Shown piece by piece: positions 12,030 to 24,000 of a DNA stretch of 64,000 bases (positions are counted from its first letter, which is position 1; each line of letters opens with the position of its first letter). A model generated the notes under the pieces. The model did no database searches and was not told the origin of the DNA. It saw only the letters and a program-made list of their open reading frames with translations. The DNA is from Artemia franciscana (Eukaryota; Arthropoda; Branchiopoda; Anostraca; Artemiidae), in assembly GCF_032884065.1 (NCBI RefSeq), contig NC_088864.1, forward strand, positions 18,046,409 to 18,110,408. The letters run 5' to 3'. Both the position numbers and the translations under genes were made by a program.

Positions 12030-12143
12030 ACAGAACCAGTGTTATTATCTGGTAATATATTATATGTATTATCTGGTATACTATACAAGGATAAGACATT
12101 TGATAAAGCTCTTCTATCAGCCGAACCGAACGCTTGCTCGTAA
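12030..12143 (+). pseudogene. Coding relic paralogous to 50776-50886
   Basis: A frame ending in TAA at 12141-12143 reads GILYKDKTFDKALLSAEPN near its end. It aligns without gaps, and with the same stop position, to the minus-strand segment at 50776-50886 (GIPYKDRTFATALLWAEPN). Matching reading frame and length imply common descent from coding sequence. The family is not identified. The segment faintly resembles the N-terminal region of glutathione S-transferases (LLxYxGIPYxDxxF), which is only a guess. The upstream part has a small duplication of TTATCTGGTA. Confidence 0.4.
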
Positions 12144-12239
12144 TATATAAAAGCTGATGACTAAAGGCGTTTGATGACTTAAGCACTTCTCAATTATTAA
12201 CTTAAAGTGAAAATTTGGTCGTCATATCCTCAACCTTTC

Positions 12240-13190
12240 CTATAACCACACAGTTCTTCTCTTAAAACTTTGTCTTACAGCATCTCTCAGTCTAGAAAGT
12301 ATCATCGTACTAAATAATTTGCTACCTACAGAGACCAGTCTAATGCATTTATAATTACTATACTTACTCTTATCACCTTTCTTAATCAGGGGTTCAATTA
12401 GGGTTTTCCTAAAATCGCTAGATACTTCTCCCTTTTCAAAAATCATATTCATAATCTTCATTAACTTATTTATTTTTTAGCCTCATAGCCACCATATTTA
12501 AGAAACTCATTTACCCACTATCAGCAGCTAGGGCCTTATTATTTTTGATCCTTTTAGTACTGTTGCTAGTTTTTCCTCAAAAAATAAATCTTCCCTCACA
12601 TCCAAAGTGTCAAGAACTTTTTCATTTTCCTTTATATCTGTTCCTGTAACTCTATCCTAGTTTAGCATATTTTCAAAATGTTCTGCCCAATCTCTCTTTA
12701 ATTCTTCGCTTATCATTAAATTGTGGCCCCATTCCTATCTTTAATTAGGAGAATTCAAGATTGACTACTCCCTCTCAATTTATTGAAATACAAGTACAAT
12801 ATTTTACTATATTAATAATTGTCTAGCTGCATCTTTCAGATCCTCAGCAATTTTATATACGGTTCTCCACTTCACATCACTTTATTTCATAATTTAATGC
12901 TCCCTCCACTTTCTTTACATTCTTCTTATTTTCATATGATCTATAACTCAGATAACTCTGTACAAGCCCCTTCTCTTCTCTATTAAACATAAAGCCTTTC
13001 CACTAATATTCCCAGTTATGTTCCTAACTTTCTTCCCTAAGACACCATCAGCTACTTCACAAATTATTTTCCAAAAATTAATCCATACATCTTCTACACT
13101 GTCAAATTTTAAACTCTCAAATTTAGTATTCAACTGTTGCTGGAAATTTTATTTCAAATTCTCGTCCTGGAGTTTGTCAATGTCATAATT
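12240..13190 (-). pseudogene. LINE-B fragment, reverse transcriptase N-terminal part
   Basis: Minus-strand relic of a non-LTR retrotransposon. The 12240-12461 segment carries the RT start: SDFRKTLIEPLIKKGDKS, then RLVSVGSKLF and MILSRLRDAV, typical of RT blocks 1-2 in RTE-like LINEs. The 12948-13133 segment (VEDVWINFWKIICEVADGVL) is the linker upstream of RT, expected between endonuclease and RT. The connecting 12462-12947 is broken by stops and frameshifts. Neither the catalytic Asp-Asp motif nor the 3' end is present, so it is truncated at both ends. Probably the same lineage as 54590-54990 and 60570-61290. Confidence 0.75.
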
Positions 13191-13544
13191 TCATGGAAGG
13201 TAGTTACCCTTCAAAAATATCAGCTTTGAATCAACCCTAGACACTACTAGATTATCTTTACTGTTAAAACCAATAGCAGCACTCCTATATACCCTAAAAT
13301 TGTGATTTAGCTAACAAGTATTTCAAATAAGACATAATGTCATAGACAGCAATGTCTCTGAACATTGCAATTCGTTTTTCAGGCTAGTATTGTGTAGGCT
13401 ACCTGAAAAATACTTGAACATGGTAAAATTTACTAAAAAAAGTACCATATTATTTTCTTTTGTAAATCACTAAATTCATAGATTTTTCATACTTCAATTT
13501 TCTTAAAATATGGCCTGATGGGCGTAGGATTGCAAATTCAATGT

Positions 13545-14030
13545 GCTAACAGCTTTGCTACAAGCTTCTCGGGGTAACCAGAATTATCAAACTCACATTT
13601 CCTGTCCACCCCTACTGATAAAAGCAGGCTAATAGCTTGGCTACAAGCTTCGCAGGGGACCGAGATTATCAAACTCACATTTCCTGTGCACCACTACTGA
13701 TAAAAGTAACAGCTTGGATTCAAGCTTCTCAGTGGACTAGGATTATCAAACTCACATTTCCTGTTCATTCCTACTGATAAAAGTAATAGCTTGGCTACAA
13801 GCTTCTCAGGGAACCAGGATTATCAAACTCACATTTCCTGTTCATTCCTACTGATAAAAGTAATAGCTTGGCTACAAGCTTCTCAGGGAACCAGGATTGC
13901 CAAACTCACATTTCCTATTCACCCCTACTGATAAAAGTAAAGGCTTGGTGACAAGCTTCTCATGGGACCAGGATTATCAAAACTCACAATACTTGTTCAC
14001 CCCTACTGATAAAGGTGATAATGTAGTAGG
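13545..14030. repeat. Minisatellite, about 77-bp unit, about 6 copies
   Basis: Tandem units share AGCTTGGCTACAAGCTTCTC, GATTATCAAACTCACATTTC and CTACTGATAAAAG. The middle two units are nearly identical; outer units are more diverged, as expected when the array is homogenised from the centre. Each unit contains the small palindrome AGCTTG..CAAGCT. Confidence 0.95.
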
Positions 14031-14870
14031 GTCTTTACAGAATTTGCAGATATAACAAAGAATTATATAAAGAATGGATTCTTTACTTATCAGATTAGAA
14101 CTTCAGAAATTTTCAGGCAAAAGTTTCTGTCATATTTGGTCAAAACTTGGAATGGTTTAAGGAACTAAAATTCTCATGAAGAAACCAAGATTAAAAATTC
14201 TGTTTTAATTGATAATGTAAGAATTGAAAATTGGCTCCTTCAGTTGTCATTGATGTTATTAGTATTGAGTCATTCACGAGTGTCATTTTATGCTCTGGGT
14301 TGATTCAATATAATAGCAGGTTATTATGCATGTCTCCAATCTTTATTGTTTTATGATTATTAATTATATTTGTTTTTAGTATGGCATTTTTGTTTCTTAT
14401 ACTTTTTCTCTTTTTGCAAACAGCCTTTGGCTTACTGTAGTTTTATTCAGTATATGAAATAACGCTCTGGGTACTGTCACAACGTTTGTTCCTAAACCTT
14501 GAGCATTTTCTATGATGACCAGGGAAATGAACTAGAAAAGCAGTTATTTGAAGAATCATAAAAAGTGATTAACCACATGATCGGCATACTTGCTGGAATC
14601 TAAGCTTGCTGTAAATGAAAAATAAAATAATTGAAAAAATGAGAAGTTTTAGAGATTTATCTTAAACCATTATTACTCTAAATGGGCCTATAGAATAAAG
14701 AAACTAATTTCTAACCAGCAAAAATTAGATCTACATTGCATTGGCAACGTGAGGTGTTACGGTAACCTTTTTTCTGCTTCGCCGAGCAAAGTGTTGCGAG
14801 TGAAACACTTTGGTTTTGTTTCCTCGCTTCGATTAAACGCTGAAGTTGTTAACCCGTAAGAATCTTAAAA
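14031..14870. other. No recognised feature
   Basis: AT-rich DNA. A short inverted repeat CAAAGTGTTGCGAGTGAAAC followed by ACTTTG lies near 14788-14813. Nothing coding was recognised. Confidence 0.4.
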
Positions 14871-14877
14871 TAAATAC

Positions 14878-15175
14878 TAGGTACACCAACTCGCAAAAGT
14901 TGCAAACCCCTCATTGCAACTAGCAAAAGTTGCAAACCCTTCATCGCTGAAGATGATTTTAGCCTAACAGCCGACTATTACATACAACTCCCCTACATGT
15001 CTTACCACTGGAACCAAATTGGTCTTACCATCAAATACACCAGAAACTAATACTACTTACACCAACTAGCAAAATTTGCGAACCCCTCATTGCCGAAAAT
15101 GATTATGAGCTAACAGCCGACTGTTGCTTAAAACTCCCCTATATGTTTCACAATTGCTATCGGCCTATTTTTGGT
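14878..15175. repeat. Direct repeat pair, about 110 bp
   Basis: Two similar segments (about 14878-14995 and 15057-15170) share ACACCAACT-GCAAAA, AACCCCTCATTG and CTAACAGCCGACT. The first also has a small internal duplication of the AGCAAAAGTTGCAAACCC motif. Confidence 0.75.
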
Positions 15176-15785
15176 TTCAGTGTGTACCTCACTACTGAAG
15201 TTGTCAACACCTTTAAACTTTCAAACTAGTATATCTCATGAAGGAGTTTTTCTACCAAAAAAAAAATGACATATACTTTGATCAGCACATCAAGAGCTAC
15301 CGACTGCCGTCAAAGAAAAAAAAAATCTATCTGTCTTACTTCAAAAGTTGACTTTTTTGCCGTAGGCCAAGTTTCTAACGTCATCACTAAGAAAGGAGCA
15401 AAGGATAAACTCTAATTTCTTTAGAAATGAGAGAACTTTTAAAGTTTAAGAGGTACATCTGACACCATTTCTGTATTGGCCTATTTTTGGTTTCAGTGTG
15501 TACCTTACTACTGAAGTTGTCAACCTTTTTAAACTTTCAAACTAATATATCTCATGAAGGAATTTTTCTACCAAAAAATGGATTATATGTACTTTGATCA
15601 GCTCAGCAAGAGCTATCGACAACCGTCGAAAAAAATCTATCTTTTTTGTTCAAAAGTTGCCTTTTTTGCCGTAGGCCAAGTTTCTAACGTCATCACTTAG
15701 AAAGGAGCAAAGGATAAACTCTAATTTCTTTAGCAATGAGAAAACTTTGAAAGTTTAAGAGTCACATCTGATACCATTTCTCTAC
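15162..15785. repeat. Tandem duplication of an approximately 312-bp unit
   Basis: Two units (about 15162-15474 and 15475-15785) share CGGCCTATTTTTGGTTTCAG, ACTGAAGTTGTCAAC, GCCGTAGGCCAAGTTTCTAA and AGGAGCAAAGGATAAACTC. They differ mainly in poly(A) lengths and scattered substitutions. No reading frame is conserved. Confidence 0.9.
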
Positions 15786-16194
15786 CGCAGTCCCAAGTGT
15801 AAAAAACCGAATGATAAACTCAGCTGAAATCACGAACAGAAATGGGTAGAAACAGTAGATTTTCGGCCCTAGGCAAGAGTTCTACGACGCTTTCCGAAAT
15901 GCAATGCCATATTCATCAATCAAGCATAAGGTCCATACTTTCCGTAAAAACCACAGAGGTTAGATCCTTACCACTTTCTAGGAATAAGATAAAATTAGGG
16001 TGCTAGAAAAAAAAATCAACAAAACCAACGTGTTGCTCTCACAACACAATTACAGATAAAACGAAATGCTCAATATACTAGATAACAGTTTGTTTCAGTT
16101 TTTATAGAAGAACCGACAGTCTACTTCTGCTAATAATGCTAATACTGGATCAGTATTCACAGCAGGCAGCAGCAACTAACAAATTCTGACATTA
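15786..16194. other. No recognised feature
   Basis: Non-repetitive sequence with no open frame of note. It may be the flank or old target of the neighbouring tandem unit. Confidence 0.4.
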
Positions 16195-16238
16195 TTACTA
16201 TATTATATATATATAATATAGTATATTATATATATATA

Positions 16239-16280
<42 letters not shown>
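16195..16280. repeat. (TA)n tract at the Helitron insertion site
   Basis: Alternating TA ending exactly at the Helitron CTAG terminus. Helitrons insert between A and T, so a TA tract is an expected target. Confidence 0.9.
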
Positions 16281-16281
<1 letters not shown>

Positions 16282-16430
16282 TAGCTGTTGGGGTGGCGCT
16301 TCGCGCAACCCCAACACCTAGTTGGTGGGGGCCTTCGCGCCCCCCCCGCGCGCGTAAGTCGTTACGCGCCATATTAGTTACGCGCCATTGTAGTTGTGTC
16401 CCTATGTCCCACCTGTGAATATAGATAGAT

Positions 16431-16501
<71 letters not shown>

Positions 16502-16700
16502 TTTAACTACGTAAAACTTGCGAATATACAACATTCTTTGCTGTCCCATTGTCTGTGCATATAAATAGATTGTCAGGTTTACCGACTCTTGAACATGCAA
16601 CATATAATGGTCCATGGGAAAACAATCCGTATTCAGATCTATACCTCATGATTCTAATGATTGCCCTTGAGCTTTGTTGATGGGGATTGCTAATCGACCA
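16281..16700 (-). mobile_element. Helitron 3' end with helicase C-terminus remnant
   Basis: Read on the minus strand, the end of a Pif1-type (SF1) helicase is visible. The INKAQGQS segment (about 16658-16681) is followed, after a frame break, by the motif VI-like VACSRV (16584-16601) and a tail ending in LRS-stop near 16499. A TA tract and a GC-rich hairpin with arms GTTGGGGT and ACCCCAAC (16286-16316) follow. The element terminates in CTAG (16281-16284) next to AT-rich target. A 3' hairpin plus a CTRR end is the signature of Helitrons, rolling-circle transposons. The frame break after INKAQGQSLES makes this copy inactive. The 5' end was not found; sequence up to about 18.2 kb may belong to it. 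Confidence 0.82.
16432..16498. repeat. (TA)n microsatellite inside the Helitron tail
   Basis: Pure TA run between the helicase stop codon and the terminal hairpin. Confidence 0.95.
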
Positions 16701-16709
16701 TTCCCTGAG

Positions 16710-17235
16710 TCGCCATCGTCATTTATATATCCCCCTGTGCACCCCGGCGTCCCCTTTGTAGTTATGTCCCTGTGTCCCGGTCGTCATTTATATTCCCTGT
16801 GTCCCGGTCGTCATTTGTGTCCCGGTGTTCCAGTCTGTGATTTCTCTTTGAGTGTCCCAGCGTCATTTATATTCCTTGTGTCCCGGTGTCCCGGTCGTCA
16901 TTTATATCCCCCTGTGCCCCCCGGCGTCCCCATTGTAGTTGTGTCCCTGTGTCCCGGTCGTCATTTATATTCCCTGTGTCCCGGTCGTCATTTCTATCCC
17001 GGTCTGTATATACATTCGTTTTTTAGTTTTGTTTTTCTCCTTTATTTTTTTCCTTTTTTCTTTTTTAGTTTATTTAGATTTTTAGATTTTTTAGTTTTTT
17101 TTATTAGTTTTTAGTTTTTTTGTAGTTTTTACCATTTTTTTAGTTTTTTTAGTTTTTTTTTTTTTACTTATGTCCTGGTCGTCATTTATACTCCCTGTGT
17201 CCCGGTCGTCATTTGTGTCTCGGTGCTTTGTTGAT
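16710..17235. repeat. GC-rich minisatellite with TGTCCCGGTCGTCATTT motif
   Basis: Irregular tandem array of the motif TCCCTGTGTCCCGG-TCGTCATTTATAT with variants, interrupted by a T-rich block near 17020-17160. A long plus-strand open frame here (16674-17114) is a by-product of the repeats. On the minus strand the array adjoins the helicase segment, so it may be an expansion inside the Helitron. Confidence 0.85.
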
Positions 17236-18120
17236 TGCTAATTTATATTATATTTATATTTATATTTTTTATATTTATTAATATTTTTTTAGTTTTCTTT
17301 TTCTCTTATTTTTCAGTTTTTTCCTTTTTTTTAGTTTTTTCTTTTTTAGTTTTTAGTTTTTTTTTGTTTTTTACCTTTTTTTAGTTTTTTTAGTTTTTTT
17401 AGTTTTTTAGCTTTTTTAGTTTTTTTATTAGTTTTTAGTTTTTTTTTTAGTTTTTGCCTTTTTTTAGTTTTTTCAGTTTTTTTTAGTTTTTAGCTTTTTA
17501 CCTTTTTTTAGTTTTTTTTTAGTTTTTTAGCTTTTTTAGTTTTTTTTCTTTTTAGTTTTTTTTGTAGTTTTTACCTTTTTTAGTTTTTTTTCTTCTTTTG
17601 TATTAGTGTGAAATAATTCAGACGTCATATGCGGACAAACACGACGTCACTCGACAGACAGACAGACAGACATAACCCACAAACAACTTATTTTTATATA
17701 TATTTATTCATATTTTTTTAGTTTTCCTTTTCTCTTTTATTTTTCAGTTTTTTCCTTTTTTTTAGTTTTTTTCTTTTTTAGTTTTTAGTTTTTTTTAGTT
17801 TTTTACCTTTTTTTTAGTTTTTTTTAGTTTTTTTAGTTTTTTAGCTTTTTTAGTTTTTTTATTAGTTTTTATTTTTTTTGTAGTTTTTGCCTTTTTTTTA
17901 TTTTTTTCAGTTTTTTTTTAGTTATTAGATTTTTACCTTTTTTTAGTTTTTTTTTAGTTTTTTAGCTTTTTTAGTTTTTTTTTCTTTTTAGTTTTTTTTG
18001 TAGTTTTTACCTTCTTTAGTTTTTTTCTTCTTTTGTATTAGTGTGAAATAATTCAGACGTCATATGCGGACAAACATGACGTCACCTGATCCATCCACAG
18101 ATCCACACACAGACAACTTA
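17236..18120. repeat. T-rich (TTTTTTAG)n array, tandemly duplicated, about 420-bp unit
   Basis: Two long units (about 17260-17690 and 17700-18120) are made of TTTTTTAG and TTTTTACC variants. Each ends in the same non-simple block containing GTGTGAAATAATTCAGACGT, CATATGCGGACAAACA and ACGTCAC. The duplication includes this block, so the unit was copied as a whole. No gene. Confidence 0.88.
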
Positions 18121-18133
18121 TTTTTATATATAT

Positions 18134-18209
<76 letters not shown>

Positions 18210-18212
18210 GAT
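18121..18212. repeat. (TA)n microsatellite
   Basis: Alternating TA with one GTATGTATA interruption. Confidence 0.95.
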
Positions 18213-18644
18213 TATATTTACTGTTATATCTAAGAGACCTAAGATAAAGAGGTAAAATAGCTTAATTTAGAAAGTAAGGAAGTTTATGCAGTAGAACTTC
18301 AGTTTAATGCTTTTCATTATCCTGAAAAGTCGCGAAGAAGACTTTCTAGAATAAAGCTAAGGCTTAAGTTTGGGCCAAAGAAGGTAGTTTCAAGCTTCTA
18401 CCTTGTATCCCTTCTCTAATTGTAAGATTCAAAAGGAGAAGTTCTATATATAATGGCTTATTGTTGTCCTGAAAAGCAACTTGATTTAGATTGATGAAGC
18501 TTATAGGAGTGAATCTAAAGCCGAACTACATCCAGAGCCAGGGTCTTTTAAAGCTCTTGGCCAATTAAAACCACTTTTAAAATAAATAAAGTAATTTTTG
18601 ACCAATTTCTAAAGCTTAGAATATTGCATAGAAGATGGGCGAAT
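18213..18644. other. No recognised feature
   Basis: AT-rich DNA between the T-rich array and the 3' end of LINE-C. Nothing coding or repeated was recognised. Confidence 0.4.
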
Positions 18645-20845
18645 CTCAACATTTACAACTTTGTGACTTAATGCTCTTGCTCAGCAGGGTCACCAGCGAA
18701 GAGGGAAGTGGTTGACAGCGCCATCAGTCTTCTCCAAGTAGCCCTGTCCAGGGCTTAGGATGGGACCTCATTTGGGTTGATGTTGTGGCTGAGCAGGCGT
18801 TGGTTTATTATATAGGCCCATCTAGTGCGTCGCCTTCCTTGAGGGTGTTTCCAGCTGTTTTTCGAGGGATTGAAGTCCAAGATGATCCTTGCAGGGATAC
18901 TTAGCGTGAGATAGAGTAGGTGGCTCTTAGAGAGTGGGCTTCTGCTTGGGTAAAGAGGTTCGCCAACTTGAAGGTCTTTACAATCTCAGTAGTGCGATCT
19001 CGTCATACCATTTAAAGCCTTCGACTCGAAGCAGGTGTCTAGTCTGAACGGCATCAACCTTTCTTAGCTGTGTCTGTGTTATCGGCCATGTCTCAGATGA
19101 GTACAGCATGATGCTTGAGACTGCATCAACACAGAGCTTGCCTTGTCTGATCTGGCTGAAATTTCGGTGTCAAGTGCGCCACTTCAGGATATACTAGATC
19201 CAGGATATGTGAAATGCCTTACCACATCGACAGCTTGGCCGTTAATCTCAACAGTTGAGAGTGGCACTGATGCAGTCTTTTCTATGGGCATGATCTTTGT
19301 TTTCTTCCAGTTGATTAGCAGCTCAACTCTAGAGGCTATGAAGGAGAGCGTCACAAGTGCAGACTTAAGTTGGTCGAGATTGTTACTAAGGAAAGCTACA
19401 TCGTCCACTAAGTCAACATTGGACAGTCCTCCCAGCATAACTGATGCCGAAAGGGTGGGCATGGTGCGTCTTGTTCAGGATATGGTCGATGACGCAGATA
19501 AACAGCTCAGGTTCAGCAGTGCATCCTTGCTGTACTCCATTTTGTATGGGAAAGGAAGAAGAAAGCTTCCCGTTAACCAGGACGGCGCTTTCTGTGTTGC
19601 TGTAGAGTTCTTTGAAGAGTCTGACTATCTTTGTGGGTAGGCCTGCAGCTTTCAGGATTAGCCAAAGGGACGGTCTGTCAACAGTGTCAAAGGCAGAACA
19701 AAAGTCCATGAAAGCTATGTAGGCTTTTTTGTTAAATTCCACAGTCTTCTCAATGATCTGACCGTGTGAATCTGTTCAGTTGTCAATCTTCCTGGCATGA
19801 ATCTGGGCTTGTTGAGGCGGCGCAAAGCATGTAGGAAACTTGTTGCTCAGTAGCAGCATTGCAAACAGCTTTCCAGGAGCAGACAGTAGGGTGATACCGC
19901 AGTAGTTACTACAGTCAATCTTGCTGCCCTTGCGCTTAAGCGCTGGCACAAGGATTCCTTTCTTCCAGTCTGATGATATAGCTTCAGTGCGCCATATTAT
20001 GCTGAACACCATCTGCAGCCAGAGTATCATTGCAGGGCCACCTGTTGTGAGTAGCTCAGAAGTGATGCCACAAGTGCCGGCTGCTTTATTGTTCTCAAGT
20101 TTCTTTACAGCCGATCTGACCTCCTCAGGAGAAAATTCGTCACCGTCGGGGGCAGCAGTAGCTTCTGCAGCAGCATTAACAGAACAGATTCACATGGTTA
20201 GACAGATTTGAGCAGTATATTGAAGTGTTTCTTCCATAGACCAAGACATTGGGACTGATCGCATATGGTTTCTCCATTTGCTGCTTTCAGGCTTGTGGAC
20301 GCCATGGTGTGTTGGCCAGTCAGCTCATGCAAGATCGTGAATGTTGCGCCTATGTTTTTCTTTTGGGCAGTTTGCTTGAGCTCAGTGGCTTCGCCTCCTA
20401 TGAAGTCTTTCTTGCCCTTGTGAAGCATAGAGTTGTGCTGTCTTTAGAGTGTTATATCTCCTCGTAGTCTTGCTTTCTGTCTCTGCTCAATCACTTTGGA
20501 TGTCTGGTTGCTAATCCACTTTTTCTTTTTTTGCTGCTTCAAGCTCACAACTTCTGTAGCTGCAGTGAGAACCTTGAAAGTGTTCCACACTGACTCGTTT
20601 TCTGAATACCGCTGGAGGGCCTCAAAGCGGTTAGAGACCTGACCCATATATTGCTCTCAAACCAAGGGATCTTGCTTCATTCGAGAGGTGTCTATCTTCT
20701 CGGAGGAAGAGGAGTTACTCTTGTCGGCCATCAGCTGGAGTTTGATCCTTGCAGAAACAAGACGATGGCTGGTATTGCCAAGCTCAGCATCTCTGTATGA
20801 GCAGCAGTTCTGGACAGACGAAAGCCAGCGTCATCGTACAATGAT
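18645..20845 (-). pseudogene. LINE-C: 5'-truncated non-LTR retrotransposon, decayed
   Basis: Minus-strand relic in expected order. The end of the endonuclease (about 20740-20830: CSYRDAELGNTSHRLVSARI) is followed by a linker (20444-20647). RT blocks come next: GILVPALKRKGSK and NYCGITLLSAPGKLFA at 19776-20030, then AYIAFMDFCSAFDTVDRPSL and NGVQQGC at 19413-19742. The active-site box reads LVDD, where YADD or FADD is usual (about 19400-19411). The C-terminal tail (about 18700-18960) includes GRRRTRWAYIINQRL. Stops and frameshifts separate the pieces. The protein type (APE-like endonuclease plus RT) fits RTE-like LINEs, which copy themselves by target-primed reverse transcription. Distinct in sequence from LINE-A and LINE-B. 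Confidence 0.82.
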
Positions 20846-20856
20846 ATACTGACTCT

Positions 20857-21055
20857 TCCTTGCCTTTCCAATTTGATGAATCCTCTAGGACAAAGGGACA
20901 TACCAAGAATTTGACACAGAAGACAGCAGATACCAGATACTGCATCAACTATTTTTCAAATAGAATGATTGCCCATTGGAACAATCTTCCTGATATTGCT
21001 GTCACTACTCCCTCTGTTGACAGTGGCGTCGTCAAGGGGAGGGGGAGATGGTATT
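20857..21055 (+). pseudogene. Jockey/CR1-like LINE C-terminal fragment
   Basis: The plus-strand frame reads FDESSRTKGHTKNLTQ, then NYFSNRMIAHWNNLPD. The pattern RTxGH...FFSxRxxxxWNxLP is typical of the extreme C-terminus of Jockey/CR1-type non-LTR retrotransposon ORF2. Only about 60 codons remain, and after the LPD segment the match stops. It abuts LINE-C in opposite orientation. Confidence 0.65.
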
Positions 21056-24000
21056 TACCCCCCAATAATCTGGAGAAAAAATTATTAAGTGATTTTAAAA
21101 CTGTTGCTTTTTTTAGGTTTTAACTGTGTTCTTTGCTTAGAGCAAATAACTTTTTTATTCGTTCATGCTTATTTTTAATATAAAAAACGTGAAAAATAGG
21201 GGTACATTATGCTTCCTAATAAGTTCCATATTGGTATTTATACAAATATACCACCTTCAAAACCTTATCATCAAATAAATAGGTGAGCCTATTTAATGGC
21301 AAAATTGCGAAAATGTAATATACATTTGGACCAGGAACTTCCTGTTCCTCCATGTTTGTTCAGGTCAAATTGTTTCCCCTGATAGGTAAGGGTCTTTTAC
21401 TTCCTAAAACCTATCAGCTCAATATAAAGTTTTCTTGTTTTAAAACTTTAAAAAATGGATATGAATAAACCGTCTACATTTGCAAATAGAACAGAAATGG
21501 AATCACTGAAAAACAAGAAATCACTGAAAATAAGAAATTGTTTTTCATTGAAAAACACGAAAAGAAATCATCAAAAAAGAAATAAGACTTAGTACTCTTT
21601 ATAATAATATTTTCACTTTAGCTAGATAGGTCAAATCAATTGTAGTTTAGACATGAAATTTAGTAGGGGTGAGGGATCACGTCCAGGAATCATTGGATTA
21701 TTTTCATTTTTTACTTCCAATGTTTAAATCAAAACTCCAATATAGCTCCAAATTCTTCTAATTGCAACTGAAACAACTAGTGAGCACTGATAATGCCCTA
21801 TTCCTTGCGTTTTGGATTCACATTCTAAACCATAAATGCAAAACTGCTTCTGTGTACAATACCATGCTGATCTCTCATTATTGTTGCTTTCTTACATATT
21901 TCTTTTAACCAGCTCAAAAAAAAAGAATGTGCTAAAGATTATTGTTGTTATTGTATTCACATTTCATGTAATGCCAGTTCTACTTAAGTGGCATTTATCT
22001 CTGCATCATCATGCAGTAGAACATGTCAGCTTCAAGTAGGAATTTTTTCTCACAAATGAGAAATTTTATACTCACAAATAAGCAGTACCAGCCCATACTC
22101 TTCATCTATTGTTATCAGTTTTAATATGCAGCAATAGGAGACCAAGCTTCACTTGGTAAGAGAATAAAAAAAAAAAAAAAAAAAAAAAACGTTCAGGGTC
22201 CTTTTCCTTTTTCCAGAAATGTATACCTCCAATACCCTCATTTACACAAAGAAAACTTTCACGTAATTTTCTAGATTTCCTTTTTTAACTAAGAAACAAA
22301 GGGGAAGGTAATTTTCAAACTCTAGGCATCAATATTTCCTATCCAATTGGCATCCCTGGTAAGTTTCAATTAATTTAAGGTTTCTAATCCAATGCTGCCA
22401 AGATGTGTTCAGATTTCTTAAATATTCCTAATCAAACAATGCTAAGATGAATAAGTTAATAATTCACACATTTCTTCCAGATATTTTAAATTAAAAATAC
22501 TGTTTCTATTTCAAATGTAAGGAAAAATTGTTTTTTTTCATTGGATAACACCCTTTTTAGTTATTTTTTATTTAAAAAAAAAAGAAAAACAATCTAAAGT
22601 ACTTTTTGGGTATCATATTTCATTTTATGATTACCTTATAAAGTTAAATTTACAAAGAGCAATTATATATAAAAATTAGTTTATAAATGAGCCCATGATT
22701 AGCTTTCCATGAAGTCCATGTGTCCAGCCCAGCATTTCCATTCTAAAAGTCTCACCCAAATTGCACTTTTAGTGCACCTTGTGGCACTTTATGACAGCTT
22801 TATTGAATCTAAGCATATTAACAAGGATAAAATATAAGATTTGTCTTATATGAGACCTTAAACAGCTCTCTGTGATGTTCTAGTACCTTGATAGCAACAA
22901 AGAAAAATAAGAGGACATATCACTGTTGCCCATGTAGGAATAGATGTTGTTTTCTTCTTGTTCAATAAGTATTGTGTAGTCTGCAATTTTCCTTTATAAG
23001 GTTTTAACAATATTTAAAAGATGTACATTTTGATTTCCTAAGACACATCATTTTCAAATCACATGAAACTGAATGATACAATGCATGAGGCTGCTGGAAT
23101 AGTGTAGTTCACCTGAGATTTCGTCTCCTATGATAGGTGTAAGAGTTGAAGGAAGTGGAAGAGGATATACACTTCTGAACCAACTAAATGCAGATGGCCT
23201 TAGTAAAAGCTGAGTTCACTACTTAATTTAAGTTTATTGATATGTGTGCATTGTTTATTTATGTATCCTGTAATATTTTGAGTTTAACTGAGCATTGTCA
23301 TTGCTAGACAGTAGTTTTTCTTCATTTTTGCTTGAAGAAAGATGTTCTATTGGAGACTTAAGGAAGGAACAGGCTATCTTTACCTTTTTAACTGCTTGGT
23401 ACAAACCCCCCATTAGGTGGAGTTCTTATGAAACCATTAGGCTAGTTCTTATGTGGCCCCAGGATAGGAACAGCTGGGCTGCTATGTATTATGTAGATTC
23501 TTAATTCAGAATACACACATCCTTATGTTCAGCAATGTAAGATAACCAAACTTTCAGTTCCTTAACCGATTCTGTAAAAACCACCTTTGTCCAGCTCTCA
23601 ACTTTGATGTGCTTTATAACATTTTCAAAATATAATTTGTACCAATTTTAATTGGTTCTAACAGATTAATGAAATCAGTAAAGGGTAGAACTCCTTACTT
23701 ACTTCCTTTGACTCAGATCTAACTTTAAAAATCAACAGAAAGTAGAACAAGAAGAAAAAGGTATTGAAAAGGGATTTGATTCCCATCTATGTCTTCTCAC
23801 AGTATCACAAGAACAGAAAGTGAAGACAATCTTAACAGTGAAAGCAGCTTGACTTTGACCCAATTAATAAAGAAACATGATCCAATCAATGGTTCAAACT
23901 CAGCTTTGGCTCATATTTGTGATGGCCCCTTCTGACAAAGAGGCTTGATTTTCCCTTAGACTAGTGGGAGAAAATTTGGAGCAGAGCCAGCAGAATTTCC

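Noticed and set aside
16674-17114. 146-codon plus-strand frame rich in CPGRHLY
   Set aside because: It follows the minisatellite period and overlaps the antisense Helitron helicase; composition is repeat-driven.
19143-19640. 165-codon plus-strand frame
   Set aside because: It is the antisense shadow of the LINE-C reverse transcriptase on the minus strand.
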